From Kaistella antarctica (GTDB lineage: Bacteria; Bacteroidota; Bacteroidia; Flavobacteriales; Weeksellaceae): a DNA stretch of 64,000 nt. The position numbers were made by a program, and so were the translations under genes. Shown here one piece after another: positions 53,436-63,868 of the stretch. The stretch covers positions 744,001-808,000 of the forward strand of contig NZ_FOIX01000002.1 of NCBI RefSeq assembly GCF_900109615.1, given 5' to 3'. The notes under the pieces were generated by a model. The model was not told the origin of the DNA and searched no databases. It worked only from the letters and a program-made list of their open reading frames with translations. How positions within the stretch are numbered: position 1 is the stretch's first letter; every line of letters begins with the position of its first letter.

Positions 53436-54557
53436 TTAATCGAACAAGTCCCGAACCTTATCAAAGAATGTTTTTTCCTTTCCAGATGGTTCAGCTAACA
53501 TTTCACCATTGCTCATCTGCTTTTCAAAAAATTCCTTTTGATCTTTCGAAAGATTCTGCGGCGTCCAAACATTGATGTGGACAAACATATCACCAGTTCC
53601 ATAACTGTCGATGCTCGGTAAACCTTTTTTAGATAGTCTTAAGATTTTTCCAGATTGTGTTCCAGCATCAACTTTTATTTTTACTTTTCCACCAACGGTC
53701 GGGATTTCTTTGTGCGTTCCCAAAGCCGCTTCTGCAAAAGAAACATACAATTCCTGATGAAGATTATCGCCTTCTCTTTTAATCGTTGCATCAATTTCTT
53801 CTTCAACAACAACTAACAAATCACCTGGCGTTCCACCGAACGGGGCGTCATTTCCTTTGCCGCGAACATTGAGCTGAATTCCTTCTCTTGCTCCTGCCGG
53901 AATATTGATGGTTACTTCTTCATCCTCCTTAATCAAACCTTGTGAATTCGCACCTGCTGGAATTTTATCGGCAACTTTACCAATTCCCTGGCAAGTAACA
54001 CAATGGGTTTGGGTTTGCATTTGTCCGAACATGGTGTTCATAACCTTCATCTGCACGCCAGAACCGCGACAAGTATTGCACGTTTTCGAAGTCGCGCCTG
54101 GCGCCAACTTCATCTTTTTTACTTTAATGGTTTTCTGTGTTCCATTAAACATGTCCTCCAGATTCAACTTAATTCTTACCCGAAGATTACTGCCACGCAA
54201 CTGCTGTCTTTGCTGACCGCCACCGCCGCCACCGAAATGGCCACCGAAAATATCTCCAAATTGAGAGAAAATGTCATCCATATTCATTCCGCCACTGCCG
54301 AAACCTCCGCCGCCACCAAAACCGCCGCCACCATTCATTCCGGCGTGACCGTATTGATCGTAACGGGCTTTTTTGTTACCATCGCTCAAGACTTCGTAAG
54401 CTTCAGCAGCTTCTTTAAATTTTTCTTCGGCGGCATTATCACCAGGGTTTTTATCTGGGTGAAATTTAATCGCCATCTTCCGGTATGCTTTCTTTATTTC
54501 CTCTGCTGTAGCGCTTTTAGTTACTTCCAGAATTTCGTAGTAATCTCTTTTTGACAT
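53436..54557 (-). CDS. dnaJ: Chaperone DnaJ
   Basis: 373 residues. The J-domain has [20 protein letters not shown] and the HPD tripeptide in [12 protein letters not shown] Gly/Phe-rich linker follows (about 72-115). The zinc region has two CxxCxGxG motifs, CNTCRGSG and CVTCQGIG, instead of four in E. coli DnaJ; Bacteroidota DnaJ proteins commonly lack one zinc centre, so this is not damage. The C-terminal substrate domains include GARLQ-like [18 protein letters not shown]. It stimulates DnaK ATPase. grpE lies upstream, 177 bp away. Confidence 0.95.
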   Translation of the reverse strand: MSKRDYYEILEVTKSATAEEIKKAYRKMAIKFHPDKNPGDNAAEEKFKEAAEAYEVLSDGNKKARYDQYGHAGMNGGGGFGGGGGFGSGGMNMDDIFSQFGDIFGGHFGGGGGGQQRQQLRGSNLRVRIKLNLEDMFNGTQKTIKVKKMKLAPGATSKTCNTCRGSGVQMKVMNTMFGQMQTQTHCVTCQGIGKVADKIPAGANSQGLIKEDEEVTINIPAGAREGIQLNVRGKGNDAPFGGTPGDLLVVVEEEIDATIKREGDNLHQELYVSFAEAALGTHKEIPTVGGKVKIKVDAGTQSGKILRLSKKGLPSIDSYGTGDMFVHINVWTPQNLSKDQKEFFEKQMSNGEMLAEPSGKEKTFFDKVRDLFD

Positions 54558-54734
54558 AATATTTTAAAGGAGTTTTTTCAGCATTCACACTGAAAATATT
54601 TTAATTTTTTATTTGGGCAACTTAATCTCTCGTCTTTTATGACGAGATTCCCGCTATTTTTTGCCGACGCTCTTGCCAGCGCAAAAAAAATGAGCTCCAC
54701 TCAAGCCGGGTTGCAAGATTCGAACATGCAAATT
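54558..54734. other. dnaJ-grpE intergenic region with hairpins
   Basis: TCTCGTC and GACGAGA (about 54628-54647) pair around TTTTAT. A second, weaker GC-rich hairpin follows, TTTTTTGC...GCGCAAAAAAA (about 54656-54688). CCCGCTATTTTTTGC resembles the inner part of intergenic repeats A and B (CCGCTATATCTTTTT). It may end grpE transcription or form a processing site. Confidence 0.4.
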
Positions 54735-55274
54735 CTAGTTTCCAATAATGACTTTAGCAAATCTGATTACTTTGTCAGCAAGTTGATAACCTGTTTCAAT
54801 CACATCTACAATTTTGCCTTTCAATTCTGGCGTTGGCGCGGGGATTTGGGTAATCGCTTCGTGAAAATCAACATTGAAATTATCGCCTGCATTGACCACC
54901 ATTGGTGTCAATCCTTTATCACCTAATTTGTTTTTAAATTTTTGATAAATCAATTCCACTCCTTTCAAATCTGCTTCATTGCCGTTTTTAGCGATTTCTT
55001 TCAAGGCACGTTCGAAATCATCCAAAACGTCTAACATCGAAATCATCATATCTTGATTCGCGTATTGAAAGAATTCCATTTTTTCTTTGGTCGTTCTTTT
55101 CTTATAATTTTCGAATTCAGCAAAAAGACGAATATAACGGTCTTTTTCCTCTGCCAAAAGTTCCTTTGCCGTAGGTTCAACTGTCATATTTTCTACAGTT
55201 TCGTCGGTAGTGTTTTGGGTTAGATCGTCTTGTGGATTTAAGTCTTCTTCGTGAATATCTTGATTGTCTGACAT
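54735..55274 (-). CDS. grpE: Nucleotide exchange factor GrpE
   Basis: 179 residues. An acidic N-terminus is followed by a long helix with KDRYIRLFAEFENYKKRTTK (family signature), FERALKEIAKNGNEADLKGV, and a beta domain with NFNVDFHEAITQIPAPTPEL and VDVIETGYQLADKVIRFAKV. It releases ADP from DnaK. It is transcribed before dnaJ; dnaK is elsewhere. Confidence 0.95.
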   Translation of the reverse strand: MSDNQDIHEEDLNPQDDLTQNTTDETVENMTVEPTAKELLAEEKDRYIRLFAEFENYKKRTTKEKMEFFQYANQDMMISMLDVLDDFERALKEIAKNGNEADLKGVELIYQKFKNKLGDKGLTPMVVNAGDNFNVDFHEAITQIPAPTPELKGKIVDVIETGYQLADKVIRFAKVIIGN

Positions 55275-55416
55275 AATTTTAAATTTTATACCGAACCTTT
55301 CACAAAGATTTTGCCAAAAAGAAGTTTAGGACAATTCGGCAGACTTCGGTATTTGAGAGATGGATAACGTATCAACAATTGTCTGATACCGCAACATATT
55401 CTTAACACGTAAACAC

Positions 55417-55445
55417 AAAAAATCCCGAACTAATTCGGGATTTTA
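55417..55445. terminator. Bidirectional terminator
   Basis: AAATCCCGAA and TTCGGGATTT pair around CTAA with A/T runs outside, past the stop of the OmpA-family gene. Confidence 0.85.
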
Positions 55446-55463
55446 TTATAATATGATGTAAGA

Positions 55464-56744
55464 TTATTTTGTAAATCTAACAGCCATTTTTCTATCTGAA
55501 GCTCTTTCACTATCTGAAGCTGTAGCAGCAACTTTAGCGAATTCGCTTCCATAACCTTCTGCACCCACTACCTGAGCGGTAACTCCTAATTTGCTAAGTT
55601 CAGATTTAATATGATCTGCTCTTTTTTGAGATAAATCTTTATTCTGAGCAGCATCGCCAGTCATATCAGTGTAACCACCAATTTTAATTTTAGCATCTGG
55701 ATACGATTTTAAAATAGCAGCTAAGTTTTGAATTTGTCCCTCAGAACCCATCTCTAATTCTGTGGCAGAACCCATTTTAAAGTTCACGTTGTCAAAGTTG
55801 TACCAGATATCTTTCAAGGCTGCGTCATCTGCATTTTTATAGTTGTCACCTTTAAGGAAATTAATCATGGATGCTTCCATTCCGTTAGCGTAGCCTTTGA
55901 TCATTTTTCCGTTAAGATCAATATCAGTAACTTCTCTAACTGGAGTTACCATCATCGCGCTGTCATTAACCATATCGGCCGTAGAATCGGCGACGATTTC
56001 TGTGTTGTCAGTTGTAACAACTTCTTCTGTTTTATCTTTATTGTAATTATTCCATAAGAACCAACCAGCTACCCCTAACAAAAGAAGTGGCAATAACCAT
56101 TTCCAAATCGATCCGCCTTCATTGTTGTTATTATCAGGAGTGGGAGTTGTATGAACATTTCCGCCTCTATTTACTTCAACTTTCGGTTGATCGAAAGAAG
56201 TTACTTTCACATTCTCAGCATCAGGTCCACCAAACATATTTCCAATTCCTAGGGAAGCTAAAGATAATCCTGCTGGGAGTAAAGAAGAAACAATTCCTTT
56301 TTGATCATTCAGTAGACTTGTAATTCCGGTAGAGCCTAAGTTATTATCGGTAGCATATTTCCCGACCGAGCCTAAGGTTGCACTAGTAACCATATTTAAT
56401 AATGAGTTGGATGATGAACTGCTCACGCCTGAAAAAGTTGAAATTGCATTTGCAATTCCTCCAATTTTATCTCCAAAAATAGCCGTTAAAACGGTTGTAA
56501 TTAATGAATTGTTTGAAGATCCACCTAGTAAATCGCCAAGCATGTTGCTAGAGGAAGCTCCAGTAATTGCATCAAGAACTCCTGGTTTGTCGGCGTTATT
56601 TGCCATACCTCCCACAACTGCCGGTAGTAAACCGCTGATTGCTTTTGAAATTCCTGATTCACTTTCTCCTAGTTGAGAAGCAGCTTGCGAAATCAACGCT
56701 GGACCTAATTGTCCCTTGATAAGATCAATAATGTTTAAAGCCAT
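55464..56744 (-). CDS. DUF937 and OmpA-domain protein
   Basis: 426 residues. Residues 1-190 match DUF937 (NIIDLIKGQLGPALISQAAS, ISGLLPAVVGGMANNADKPG). A membrane helix lies at ~218-233 (WKWLLPLLLLGVAGWFLW). The C-terminal 110 residues are an OmpA peptidoglycan-binding domain (IKIGGYTDMTGDAAQNKDLS, QKRADHIKSELSKLG). It likely spans the inner membrane and binds peptidoglycan. DUF937 function is unknown. Confidence 0.88.
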   Translation of the reverse strand: MALNIIDLIKGQLGPALISQAASQLGESESGISKAISGLLPAVVGGMANNADKPGVLDAITGASSSNMLGDLLGGSSNNSLITTVLTAIFGDKIGGIANAISTFSGVSSSSSNSLLNMVTSATLGSVGKYATDNNLGSTGITSLLNDQKGIVSSLLPAGLSLASLGIGNMFGGPDAENVKVTSFDQPKVEVNRGGNVHTTPTPDNNNNEGGSIWKWLLPLLLLGVAGWFLWNNYNKDKTEEVVTTDNTEIVADSTADMVNDSAMMVTPVREVTDIDLNGKMIKGYANGMEASMINFLKGDNYKNADDAALKDIWYNFDNVNFKMGSATELEMGSEGQIQNLAAILKSYPDAKIKIGGYTDMTGDAAQNKDLSQKRADHIKSELSKLGVTAQVVGAEGYGSEFAKVAATASDSERASDRKMAVRFTK

Positions 56745-56864
56745 AATAGTTTAATTTTTAAAGTTAATATTTTGAATATAAGCAATATTTAGTCCAAAAA
56801 CTTACCGATACTCTAATTTATAATAACATTAACAGTATCTAAAATTATGATTTCAACTAATTAA

Positions 56865-58340
56865 TTAGTAGGATTTACCGAAAATGACACGTTGTTTCGA
56901 GGGTTTTCCAGTAATTAAAGAAATCCCATCTTCCATTTCATTATTTAAAGGAATGCAACGAATGGTGGCTTTTGTTTCATTTTTAATTTGTTCCTCTTCC
57001 TCCTCGGTTCCGTCCCAATGGGCAGAAATGAATCCACCTTTCTCTTCCAGAACTGTTTTAAATTCATCATAACTATTTACAGGAGTGATGTGCGAATCTC
57101 TAAAATCAACCGCCTTGGTGTAAATTGCTTTTTGGATTGTTTTCAATAATTCTTCAATATAAACTTCAATATTTTCTAAAGGTTGAATTTCTTTAGTTAA
57201 ATTATCTCGCCTAGCAATTTCTACCGTTTTATTTTCTAAATCTCTGGCGCCCATTGCGATTCTAATCGGCACTCCTTTTAATTCATATTCTGCAAATTTC
57301 CAACCTGGCTTATTATCGGGTCTGTTGTCATATTTTACGGAGATTCCTTTGGCTTTTAGCTTGTCTACAATATCAAAAGCAACTTCATTAATTTGATTGA
57401 GTTGATCTTCTCCTTTAAAGATAGGAACAATCACGACCTGAATCGGTGCCAAAGATGGCGGAAGAACCAAACCTAAATCATCAGAATGCGTCATGATTAA
57501 ACCACCGATTAATCGGGTAGAAGTTCCCCAAGAGGTTCCCCAAGCATGTTCAATTTTACCTTCGCGATTCGTAAATTTAACATCAAATGCTTTACCGAAA
57601 TTCTGACCTAGAAAGTGTGAAGTTCCGGCTTGCAAGGCTTTACCATCTTGCATCAAAGCTTCAATACAATAGGTTTCGTCAGCACCGGCGAATCTTTCAG
57701 AAGCCGTTTTAATTCCTTTTATTACTGGAATACACATGAAATTTTGCACGAAATCTGCATAAACATCAATCATTTTTTCAGTCTCCTCAATGGCTTCATC
57801 CTTGGTAGCATGTGCCGTATGTCCTTCTTGCCAGAGGAATTCTGCAGTTCTCAAAAAGAAACGAGTTCTCATTTCCCAGCGAACCACATTAGCCCATTGA
57901 TTGATCAGAATAGGTAAGTCACGATAAGACTGTATCCATTTTTTATAAGTACTCCAAATAATGGCTTCGGAGGTTGGACGAACGATCAATTCCTCCTCTA
58001 ATTTAGCCTCTGGATCAACGATTAATTTCTTTGGGTTATTAGGGTCAGTTTTTAAGCGATAATGAGTTACTACGGCGCACTCCTTAGCAAAACCTTCTGC
58101 GTTCTGTTCTTCCGCTTCAAAAAAGCTTTTAGGAATAAAGAGAGGGAAGTAGGCATTTTGGTGACCTGTCTCCTTAAATTTCTTATCTAATTCGTCGCGC
58201 ATTTTCTCCCAAATTGCATATCCATAAGGTTTAATAACCATACAACCACGAACTCCAGAATTTTCAGCCAAATCAGCTTGAACAACTAATTCATTATACC
58301 ATTTGCTATAATCTTCACCTCTGGAAGTAATCTTTGCCAT
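56865..58340 (-). CDS. proS: Proline--tRNA ligase, archaeal/eukaryal type
   Basis: 491 residues, the short form (ProS type 3) without the bacterial editing insert. Class II motifs include [60 protein letters not shown] (motif 2), and [20 protein letters not shown] (motif 3). The anticodon domain and C-terminal RVIFGKSY complete it. It charges tRNA-Pro. TATATTTG on the minus strand at 58451-58458 is a possible -7 box. Confidence 0.95.
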   Translation of the reverse strand: MAKITSRGEDYSKWYNELVVQADLAENSGVRGCMVIKPYGYAIWEKMRDELDKKFKETGHQNAYFPLFIPKSFFEAEEQNAEGFAKECAVVTHYRLKTDPNNPKKLIVDPEAKLEEELIVRPTSEAIIWSTYKKWIQSYRDLPILINQWANVVRWEMRTRFFLRTAEFLWQEGHTAHATKDEAIEETEKMIDVYADFVQNFMCIPVIKGIKTASERFAGADETYCIEALMQDGKALQAGTSHFLGQNFGKAFDVKFTNREGKIEHAWGTSWGTSTRLIGGLIMTHSDDLGLVLPPSLAPIQVVIVPIFKGEDQLNQINEVAFDIVDKLKAKGISVKYDNRPDNKPGWKFAEYELKGVPIRIAMGARDLENKTVEIARRDNLTKEIQPLENIEVYIEELLKTIQKAIYTKAVDFRDSHITPVNSYDEFKTVLEEKGGFISAHWDGTEEEEEQIKNETKATIRCIPLNNEMEDGISLITGKPSKQRVIFGKSY

Positions 58341-58486
58341 TATATTTTGTCTTTAAATTTAACTTAATGCAGCTTCTAACATCTAATCTAAAAAGCTTAT
58401 TTTTACTCAAAATTCATCCTTAATGATTGGTACAATTTTGGTGCAATTTGCAAATATAAATCAAATTAAAACTTTTTCACCTTATC

Positions 58487-59530
58487 ATGAAAAAAATTAC
58501 TTATAAAAAATCAATGCAATTACTAAAGTCCAACGCGGTTTTAGCAATTTTGGGAGGTTTTATTTTATCTTCTTGTGGAGCCACAATGGGTGGGTACAGC
58601 GAGACTGATGGAGTATATTATGATCCTAATACAGACACAATCCCAGTCGGGGTTGTAATGAATAATGGAAATCAAGTAGGCGACTACTATGATTACCAAT
58701 ACAACGATGACCAGAATAAGTATTTGAATTCCGAAAACAGAAATCAAAACTGGCAAGACTCTCAAAATTCTGACTGGGGTAATTTCGCAGGTACAGAAAC
58801 TTACTATAATGATACTTGGGGATATCCTTACGGGATGTATTCAGGATACGGTTTTGGGATGAGTTTCGGATTTGGAACTTCTTATGGATTTGGCGGTTAT
58901 TATAGTCCTTGGGGATTTGGCTACAGTCCTTTCGGCGGATATTATAATCCTTACTACGGATACAATCCTTACTATGGTTACAACCCTTATGGATATTACA
59001 ATCCTTATGGATACTATTCGCCTTACGGATATAATGGCTACAATGGATATGGAGGTTACAATAGCTACAATGCACCGCGATTTAATACGAAAAGAAGCGG
59101 TTCTGATGGCTCAGGATTTAGAACTGATAACAGTTTAAGAAATAATAATTCTGGAATAAGACCGAATACAGATCGAAATTCTGGTTTCAGAAATGACAAT
59201 CCGCGGTATAATAACCAGCAGAATAATAACCCACGTTATAATACTCAGCCTGGAAATACAAATCAGCAGCAGCCGAATAATCAACCAAGGTACAGAACGT
59301 CGCCGCAAATTGATAATGGGACTCGACAAAATAATAATACGCCGAGACAAAATACAACGCCTAGACAGTACAATAATAACAGACAGGAAACACCGACCTA
59401 CAACCAACCTAGTAGAAATAATTCTAATGACGGAGGTTTCAGATCAGGGAATTCTGGCGGAGGATTTAATAGTGGATCTTCAAATTCTAGTTCTGGATCA
59501 ACCAGATCGTCTGGCGGTTTTAGAAGATAA
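58487..59530 (+). CDS. Gly/Tyr/Asn-rich lipoprotein of unknown function
   Basis: 347 residues. MKKITYKKSMQLLKSNAVLA leads into a lipobox (GGFILSSC; Cys near residue 29). The first ~100 residues are acidic (YYDPNTDTIPVGVVMNNGNQ). Residues 105-190 are tandem Gly/Tyr repeats (GYNPYYGYNPYGYYNPYGYY), and the last 150 are Asn-, Arg-, Gln- and Ser-rich. It is probably a disordered surface or periplasmic protein. Similar lipoproteins are common in Chryseobacterium-like genomes near proS and the FadL-like porin. The repeated codons generate many false open frames on both strands. Confidence 0.75.
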   Translation: MKKITYKKSMQLLKSNAVLAILGGFILSSCGATMGGYSETDGVYYDPNTDTIPVGVVMNNGNQVGDYYDYQYNDDQNKYLNSENRNQNWQDSQNSDWGNFAGTETYYNDTWGYPYGMYSGYGFGMSFGFGTSYGFGGYYSPWGFGYSPFGGYYNPYYGYNPYYGYNPYGYYNPYGYYSPYGYNGYNGYGGYNSYNAPRFNTKRSGSDGSGFRTDNSLRNNNSGIRPNTDRNSGFRNDNPRYNNQQNNNPRYNTQPGNTNQQQPNNQPRYRTSPQIDNGTRQNNNTPRQNTTPRQYNNNRQETPTYNQPSRNNSNDGGFRSGNSGGGFNSGSSNSSSGSTRSSGGFRR

Positions 59531-59555
59531 TATTTAATATAAGCATATTTTAAAA

Positions 59556-60959
59556 ATGGTAAAAAAGTCTTTAATAATTTTAGGTATCGGTGCGGCTTAT
59601 TTCGCAAATGCCCAAGACCTATCTACAATAAGAAATACAGTTGATGTTTATTCAAGCTCAATGACAACTGGTTCTGCAAAATACAATGGTATGGCAGGGT
59701 CGATGGGAGCATTAGGTGGAGATGTTTCAGTGATGAATACGAATCCTGCGGGAATCGGAGTAAGTATTACTAGTGAAATGTCAGGAACTTTAGCCATTCA
59801 GAATAGTAAGAATTCAACGTCGTTGGCCGGGAAATCTCTAGATTATAAAGTCAATAAAACTGATCTTGGAAATGTTGGAGGCGTGATGGTTTTTCAACTG
59901 GATGGATCTACTCCCTGGAAATTTGTAAATATTGGAGTTAATTACTCCAATCAATCAATTGAAGATTATTCTGAATCTCCGGGAAATGCGAACGTTAACT
60001 TTAATATTTACGATTCCAGCAATGTTTTGGTAGACAACATTTCTCTCGCAGGTCATGCTTACAATCGTTATGGTGATGTTTCTAAAATGAGTCTTGCGGT
60101 GGGTGCAAACTATGACAACCGAATCTACATAGGCGGTGGTTTGAATTTTCATTCCGCAGCTATTGATCAATACGATTCTGCTGCATTCGATTCTTCGGCA
60201 AATAATTCCACTAGTGTCTATAGTAAACAATACACTCCCTTTTCTGAATCATCCACTGGATTTTCAGCCTCAGTTGGTGTCATCGGAAAAGTAAATCCGC
60301 AGTTTAGATTGGGTGCTTCTATTGAAACCCCGACTTGGTGGAATGTAGCCAGAGTTTTTAATGAATATGATAACCCGACAGATGGAACTTACACCGAGGA
60401 AAGAAATCTTTCTTCACCAATGAAAGCAACAGTAAGTGCTGCTTATGTTCCCAATAAAAATTTCGCCATTAATGTTGATTATACTTTAGGATTGACCAAG
60501 TCAAAATATAAAGTTTACGGAAATGCTGAAACTGAATTGAATAACTTCTTTAGTGAAAATTCTAAAAATTTATCTGAAGTAAAAGTTGGAGCGGAATATA
60601 GAATCGAGGCATTTCGAATCAGAGGTGGATATGCTTTTGCAAGCAGTCCGTTTGATTCAATGGGCATTTCAGCTTTCGGAGAAAATGGCACAGCGGCCAA
60701 TACTTCTTACGATAATTTAATTCTTGGACGAAGATCTACGATTGGAGCTGGGATCGGATACGATTTTAAATCATTTTACATTGATGCAGCTTACCAGAAT
60801 TTAAGTTCAGATTATAAAAGTCCCTTCTTGCGAGGTTCTGCAAGCAATAATTCGGGATATTTTTCCGATAATTATATTGTAGATTCTGATGCGGCAGTAG
60901 TTTCAGATGTAAAAAACAAAAGAGACAACTTCTTTATTACGCTAGGTTGGAAGTTTTAA
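59556..60959 (+). CDS. OmpP1/FadL-family outer-membrane transport protein
   Basis: 467 residues with a signal peptide (KKSLIILGIGAAYFANAQ). It is a beta-barrel with alternating strands (PWKFVNIGVNYSNQSIEDYS, MSLAVGANYDNRIYIGGGLN, FRIRGGYAFASSPFDSMGIS) and a final strand ending in WKF. The N-terminal plug-like MTTGSAKYNGMAGSMGALGG and MNTNPAGIGV match the OmpP1/FadL family, which takes up long-chain fatty acids and other hydrophobic molecules. This would supply substrate for the beta-oxidation operon, but no regulatory palindrome is visible upstream. Confidence 0.85.
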   Translation: MVKKSLIILGIGAAYFANAQDLSTIRNTVDVYSSSMTTGSAKYNGMAGSMGALGGDVSVMNTNPAGIGVSITSEMSGTLAIQNSKNSTSLAGKSLDYKVNKTDLGNVGGVMVFQLDGSTPWKFVNIGVNYSNQSIEDYSESPGNANVNFNIYDSSNVLVDNISLAGHAYNRYGDVSKMSLAVGANYDNRIYIGGGLNFHSAAIDQYDSAAFDSSANNSTSVYSKQYTPFSESSTGFSASVGVIGKVNPQFRLGASIETPTWWNVARVFNEYDNPTDGTYTEERNLSSPMKATVSAAYVPNKNFAINVDYTLGLTKSKYKVYGNAETELNNFFSENSKNLSEVKVGAEYRIEAFRIRGGYAFASSPFDSMGISAFGENGTAANTSYDNLILGRRSTIGAGIGYDFKSFYIDAAYQNLSSDYKSPFLRGSASNNSGYFSDNYIVDSDAAVVSDVKNKRDNFFITLGWKF

Positions 60960-60988
60960 CTTAGTGTAAAATTCTTACTTGAAATATA

Positions 60989-61020
60989 AAAGACTCCAAT
61001 TTAATCGGAGTCTTTTTTTT
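60989..61020. terminator. Terminator between the porin and ZIP genes
   Basis: AAAGACTCC and GGAGTCTTT pair around AATTTAATC and end in an eight-T run; convergent genes may share it. Confidence 0.85.
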
Positions 61021-61031
61021 TGTACAAATAT

Positions 61032-61724
61032 TTAGTGTTGATGGAAGAGATGAGTTGACATCGCCAATAAAACTCCTAACATGACATAACCGATTTTACG
61101 CCAGTCTACGTTGTGATTCTTATTGCTTTCAAATATAATGACTGATGAAATATGAAGGAAAATTCCACCAACTAAAGCGAGAAAGTATACTTCTAAGTTG
61201 GGGTTAAAATATTTACCTAAAATCAAACCCAAAGGTGAAGCCAGCGCAAAAATTGAAATAATAAGAAAAGCCGACGGCGAGAATTTTTTATTCTTCACTA
61301 AAAAAGCGCCCAGAATAAATGAAATTGGAATATTGTGCACCAAAATACCCGTTAGATAAGGAGTCAAAACAACCTCCTCATTTGCGAGTGGAATTCCCTC
61401 TAGAAATGCGTGAATAAAAAGTCCAATCATCAATGCCAACGGAAGAATGTGTTTTCCTTCTGTATGATGGTGAAAGTGGCCGTGTTCAAAGCCTTTGGTC
61501 AAGTTTTCTAACAACATTTGAAGTAAAACACCACCAATAACCCAAAGCCCAATATTTTGATCTTCACCCGCATAAACTTCTGGAAAAACCTCATTCAAGC
61601 AAATCGTAATTAAAAAACCAGCACTTACGATAAGCAGATTTTTCGCAAATTTTTCTCGGTCACCAAAAAATTTCCCGAGGAAAACTCCGATTAAAACACT
61701 TAATATTAATAAAACAATAATCAT
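61032..61724 (-). CDS. ZIP-family metal transporter
   Basis: 230 residues, about seven or eight membrane helices. A His-rich loop (GFEHGHFHHHTEGKH) follows helix 3, and the metal site helices are GLFIHAFLEGIPLANE and GILVHNIPISFILGAFL. It should move zinc or another divalent cation into the cytoplasm. It is probably cotranscribed with the methyltransferase gene upstream (14 bp gap). Confidence 0.9.
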   Translation of the reverse strand: MIIVLLILSVLIGVFLGKFFGDREKFAKNLLIVSAGFLITICLNEVFPEVYAGEDQNIGLWVIGGVLLQMLLENLTKGFEHGHFHHHTEGKHILPLALMIGLFIHAFLEGIPLANEEVVLTPYLTGILVHNIPISFILGAFLVKNKKFSPSAFLIISIFALASPLGLILGKYFNPNLEVYFLALVGGIFLHISSVIIFESNKNHNVDWRKIGYVMLGVLLAMSTHLFHQH

Positions 61725-61738
61725 AACTCCCTTTATTT

Positions 61739-62485
61739 TTAGGTGTGGCTTTTCTTTTTAAAGACATTGATGCAACGTGGCGAACTTTCTAGATCAAAAT
61801 CATTTAAGTGGTAATCTCCGAAAATTTGAATCTGCTCAAAACCGAATTCTTCTGCATATTTATTAATTTCTCCTATCGTATGTAATTTAACCTTCTCAAA
61901 GAAATGGTAATCGCGTCCTTTGTGATTAAAATTAATGTCTTTAATGATATGCTGATCTTCAATTTTCTTCTTAATCTTAAAGTCAATTTCTCCCTTAGTC
62001 GTATTTTCTTCTATAATTAATGAATTCTCAACCCACTTTGCATTCAAAAAATCCAGGACAAAATATCCGCTATCCTTTAAAATATTAGATATCGATTGAA
62101 AAACTTTTCGATCATCATTTTCATCTTCAAAATAACCGAAACTCGTGAAAAGATTTAAAACAGCGTCTGCTTTTTCGGTGGAAAGATCTGCGGATATCTC
62201 TTCCCTCATATCATGAACTTTAAATTTTAAAGTCGAATTTTCAAACTCTTTATTGTGTTCAATACTTTGCTGAGATAAATCTAAACCCAAAACTTCGAAG
62301 CCCATTTTATTTAAAAAAACAGAATGTCTGCCTTTTCCACAAGCCAAGTCAATAATCTTAGAATTTTTTGGAATATTTAAGTAGTTGATTAGTAACGTAA
62401 TAAAATTTTCTGCCTCAGCAAAATCTCTGTCTTTATAAAGAATATGATAATAAGGAGTATCAAACCAAGTTTCAAACCATGCCAT
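61739..62485 (-). CDS. Class I SAM-dependent methyltransferase
   Basis: 248 residues from MAWFETWFDTPYYHILYKDR; an upstream ATG at 62524 would start before the predicted promoter. SAM loop: KIIDLACGKGRHSVFLNKMG, then LGLDLSQQSIEHNKEF and VLNLFTSFGYFEDENDD. The WFxTPYYHxLYxxR start is typical of a Bacteroidota family whose substrate is unknown. The -7 box abuts the start codon. Confidence 0.82.
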   Translation of the reverse strand: MAWFETWFDTPYYHILYKDRDFAEAENFITLLINYLNIPKNSKIIDLACGKGRHSVFLNKMGFEVLGLDLSQQSIEHNKEFENSTLKFKVHDMREEISADLSTEKADAVLNLFTSFGYFEDENDDRKVFQSISNILKDSGYFVLDFLNAKWVENSLIIEENTTKGEIDFKIKKKIEDQHIIKDINFNHKGRDYHFFEKVKLHTIGEINKYAEEFGFEQIQIFGDYHLNDFDLESSPRCINVFKKKSHT

Positions 62486-62489
62486 TCTG

Positions 62490-62517
62490 CAAAAATAACT
62501 AAATTTGCAATTGCAAA
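62490..62517 (-). promoter_or_regulatory. Predicted promoter of the methyltransferase gene; near-leaderless transcript
   Basis: On the minus strand TTTG (62517-62514) and TATTTTTG (62497-62490) are 16 bp apart. The -7 box ends 4 bp before the ATG at 62485, so transcription would begin at or near the start codon. Confidence 0.5.
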
Positions 62518-62653
62518 CCGACAAGTTGTAAAAGATTTCTTTTATGAGTGATCTTCTAATACCTTTATTAACTCAATTTGTCCTTATATAGAAACTTTAG
62601 TTATAAACTCAATTCACTTTTAATTAATATCACCAATTGTTGATCAATACGAT

Positions 62654-63829
62654 ATGGACACAGAAAATTTAAAAATACAGATCAAGACTTTTTTCGGACT
62701 CGAGGAAATTTTAGCAGAAGAAATCAGAAAACTCGGCGGAGCAAATGTTGAAGTTAAAAACAGAGCGGTAAACTGCGAAGGTGATTTGGGATTTCTTTAC
62801 AAAATTAATTATTCAGCCAGAACGGCGTTGAAAGTTTTAGTTCCCGTTTTAACTTTCAAAGCTTGGGATGAAAACCGTTTTTATGACAAACTTTTTGATT
62901 TCCCTTGGGAGGAATATATGACCGTTGATCAAACTTTTGCCATCGACACGACCATTTATTCTGAACGCTTTTCGCATTCGCAGTTCATGGCTCAAAAAAT
63001 GAAAGACGCGATTGTAGATTATTTCAAATTTAAATACAACAAAAGACCGAGCGTAAATATTCAAGATCCAGATATTAAGATTCACCTTCACATCGATCGG
63101 GAATTGGTCACCGTTTCTTTGGATTCCTCTGGAGATCCTTTGTTTAAAAGAGGTTATAGAAAAGAACAAGGTGAAGCGCCACTGAATGAAGTGCTTGCTT
63201 CTGGAATGTTGCAGTTAGCCGGTTGGGACGGAAAAGGAAACTTTCTGGATCCAATGTGCGGTTCTGGGACCTTATTAATTGAAGCAGCGATGATTGCCAT
63301 GGATTTACCAGCACAAACTTTCCGCAGAAGATTCGGTTTTCAAAACTGGTTGAATTACGACGAAGAATTATTCAAAACAATTAAAGAAGTTCGTCTTAAT
63401 CGCGTAAGAGAATTTACCGGAAAGATCGTAGGTTACGATATCGATTCAGATATGCTACACGCCGCGAAGATCAATATCGAATCTGCCGAAATGGATGATG
63501 TTATTGAAGTGAAAACGCAAGATTTCTTTGACTCTAGAAAAGAGTTATTTCCACTAATGATGGTTTTCAATCCACCTTATGATGAACGAATTGTAATCAA
63601 CGATGATGAATTTTATAGCAAAATCGGTGACACCTTTAAGAAAAACTATCCGAATACTTTAGCTTGGTTAATTTCTTCCGATATGGATTCTTTAAAGAGA
63701 GTAGGATTAAGACCTTCACGTAAAATCAAACTGTATAACGGAAAATTAGAATGTCGTTTCATGCAATATGAAATGTACGAAGGAACTAAGAAAATTCATA
63801 AATTAGAAGGGAGAGAAGGAGACAGTTAA
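62654..63829 (+). CDS. THUMP-domain class I RNA methyltransferase (RlmL N-terminal-like)
   Basis: 391 residues. A THUMP domain occupies residues 1-165 (KIQIKTFFGLEEILAEEIRK, SVNIQDPDIKIHLHIDRELV). The methyltransferase part has FLDPMCGSGTLLIEAAMIAM and the catalytic VFNPPYDERI (NPPY, for N-methylation). It matches the m2G2445 half of RlmKL (YcbY/RlmL), without the RlmK half. It modifies 23S rRNA guanine by homology. Confidence 0.88.
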   Translation: MDTENLKIQIKTFFGLEEILAEEIRKLGGANVEVKNRAVNCEGDLGFLYKINYSARTALKVLVPVLTFKAWDENRFYDKLFDFPWEEYMTVDQTFAIDTTIYSERFSHSQFMAQKMKDAIVDYFKFKYNKRPSVNIQDPDIKIHLHIDRELVTVSLDSSGDPLFKRGYRKEQGEAPLNEVLASGMLQLAGWDGKGNFLDPMCGSGTLLIEAAMIAMDLPAQTFRRRFGFQNWLNYDEELFKTIKEVRLNRVREFTGKIVGYDIDSDMLHAAKINIESAEMDDVIEVKTQDFFDSRKELFPLMMVFNPPYDERIVINDDEFYSKIGDTFKKNYPNTLAWLISSDMDSLKRVGLRPSRKIKLYNGKLECRFMQYEMYEGTKKIHKLEGREGDS

Positions 63830-63868
63830 TTCCCAATTAACACATCGCCAAATCAACAAATTATCGCA

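Noticed and set aside
53436-54557. DnaJ damaged because two of four zinc motifs are missing
   Set aside because: Bacteroidota DnaJ proteins commonly lack one zinc centre, and the frame and other domains are intact.
54639-54926. Plus-strand frame over the end of grpE
   Set aside because: It overlaps the conserved C-terminus of GrpE antisense and includes terminator-like sequence.
58565-59537. Several long frames on both strands over the GY-rich lipoprotein gene
   Set aside because: They mirror the codon repeats of one real gene; the accepted frame has a lipobox and a terminal stop consistent with its neighbours.
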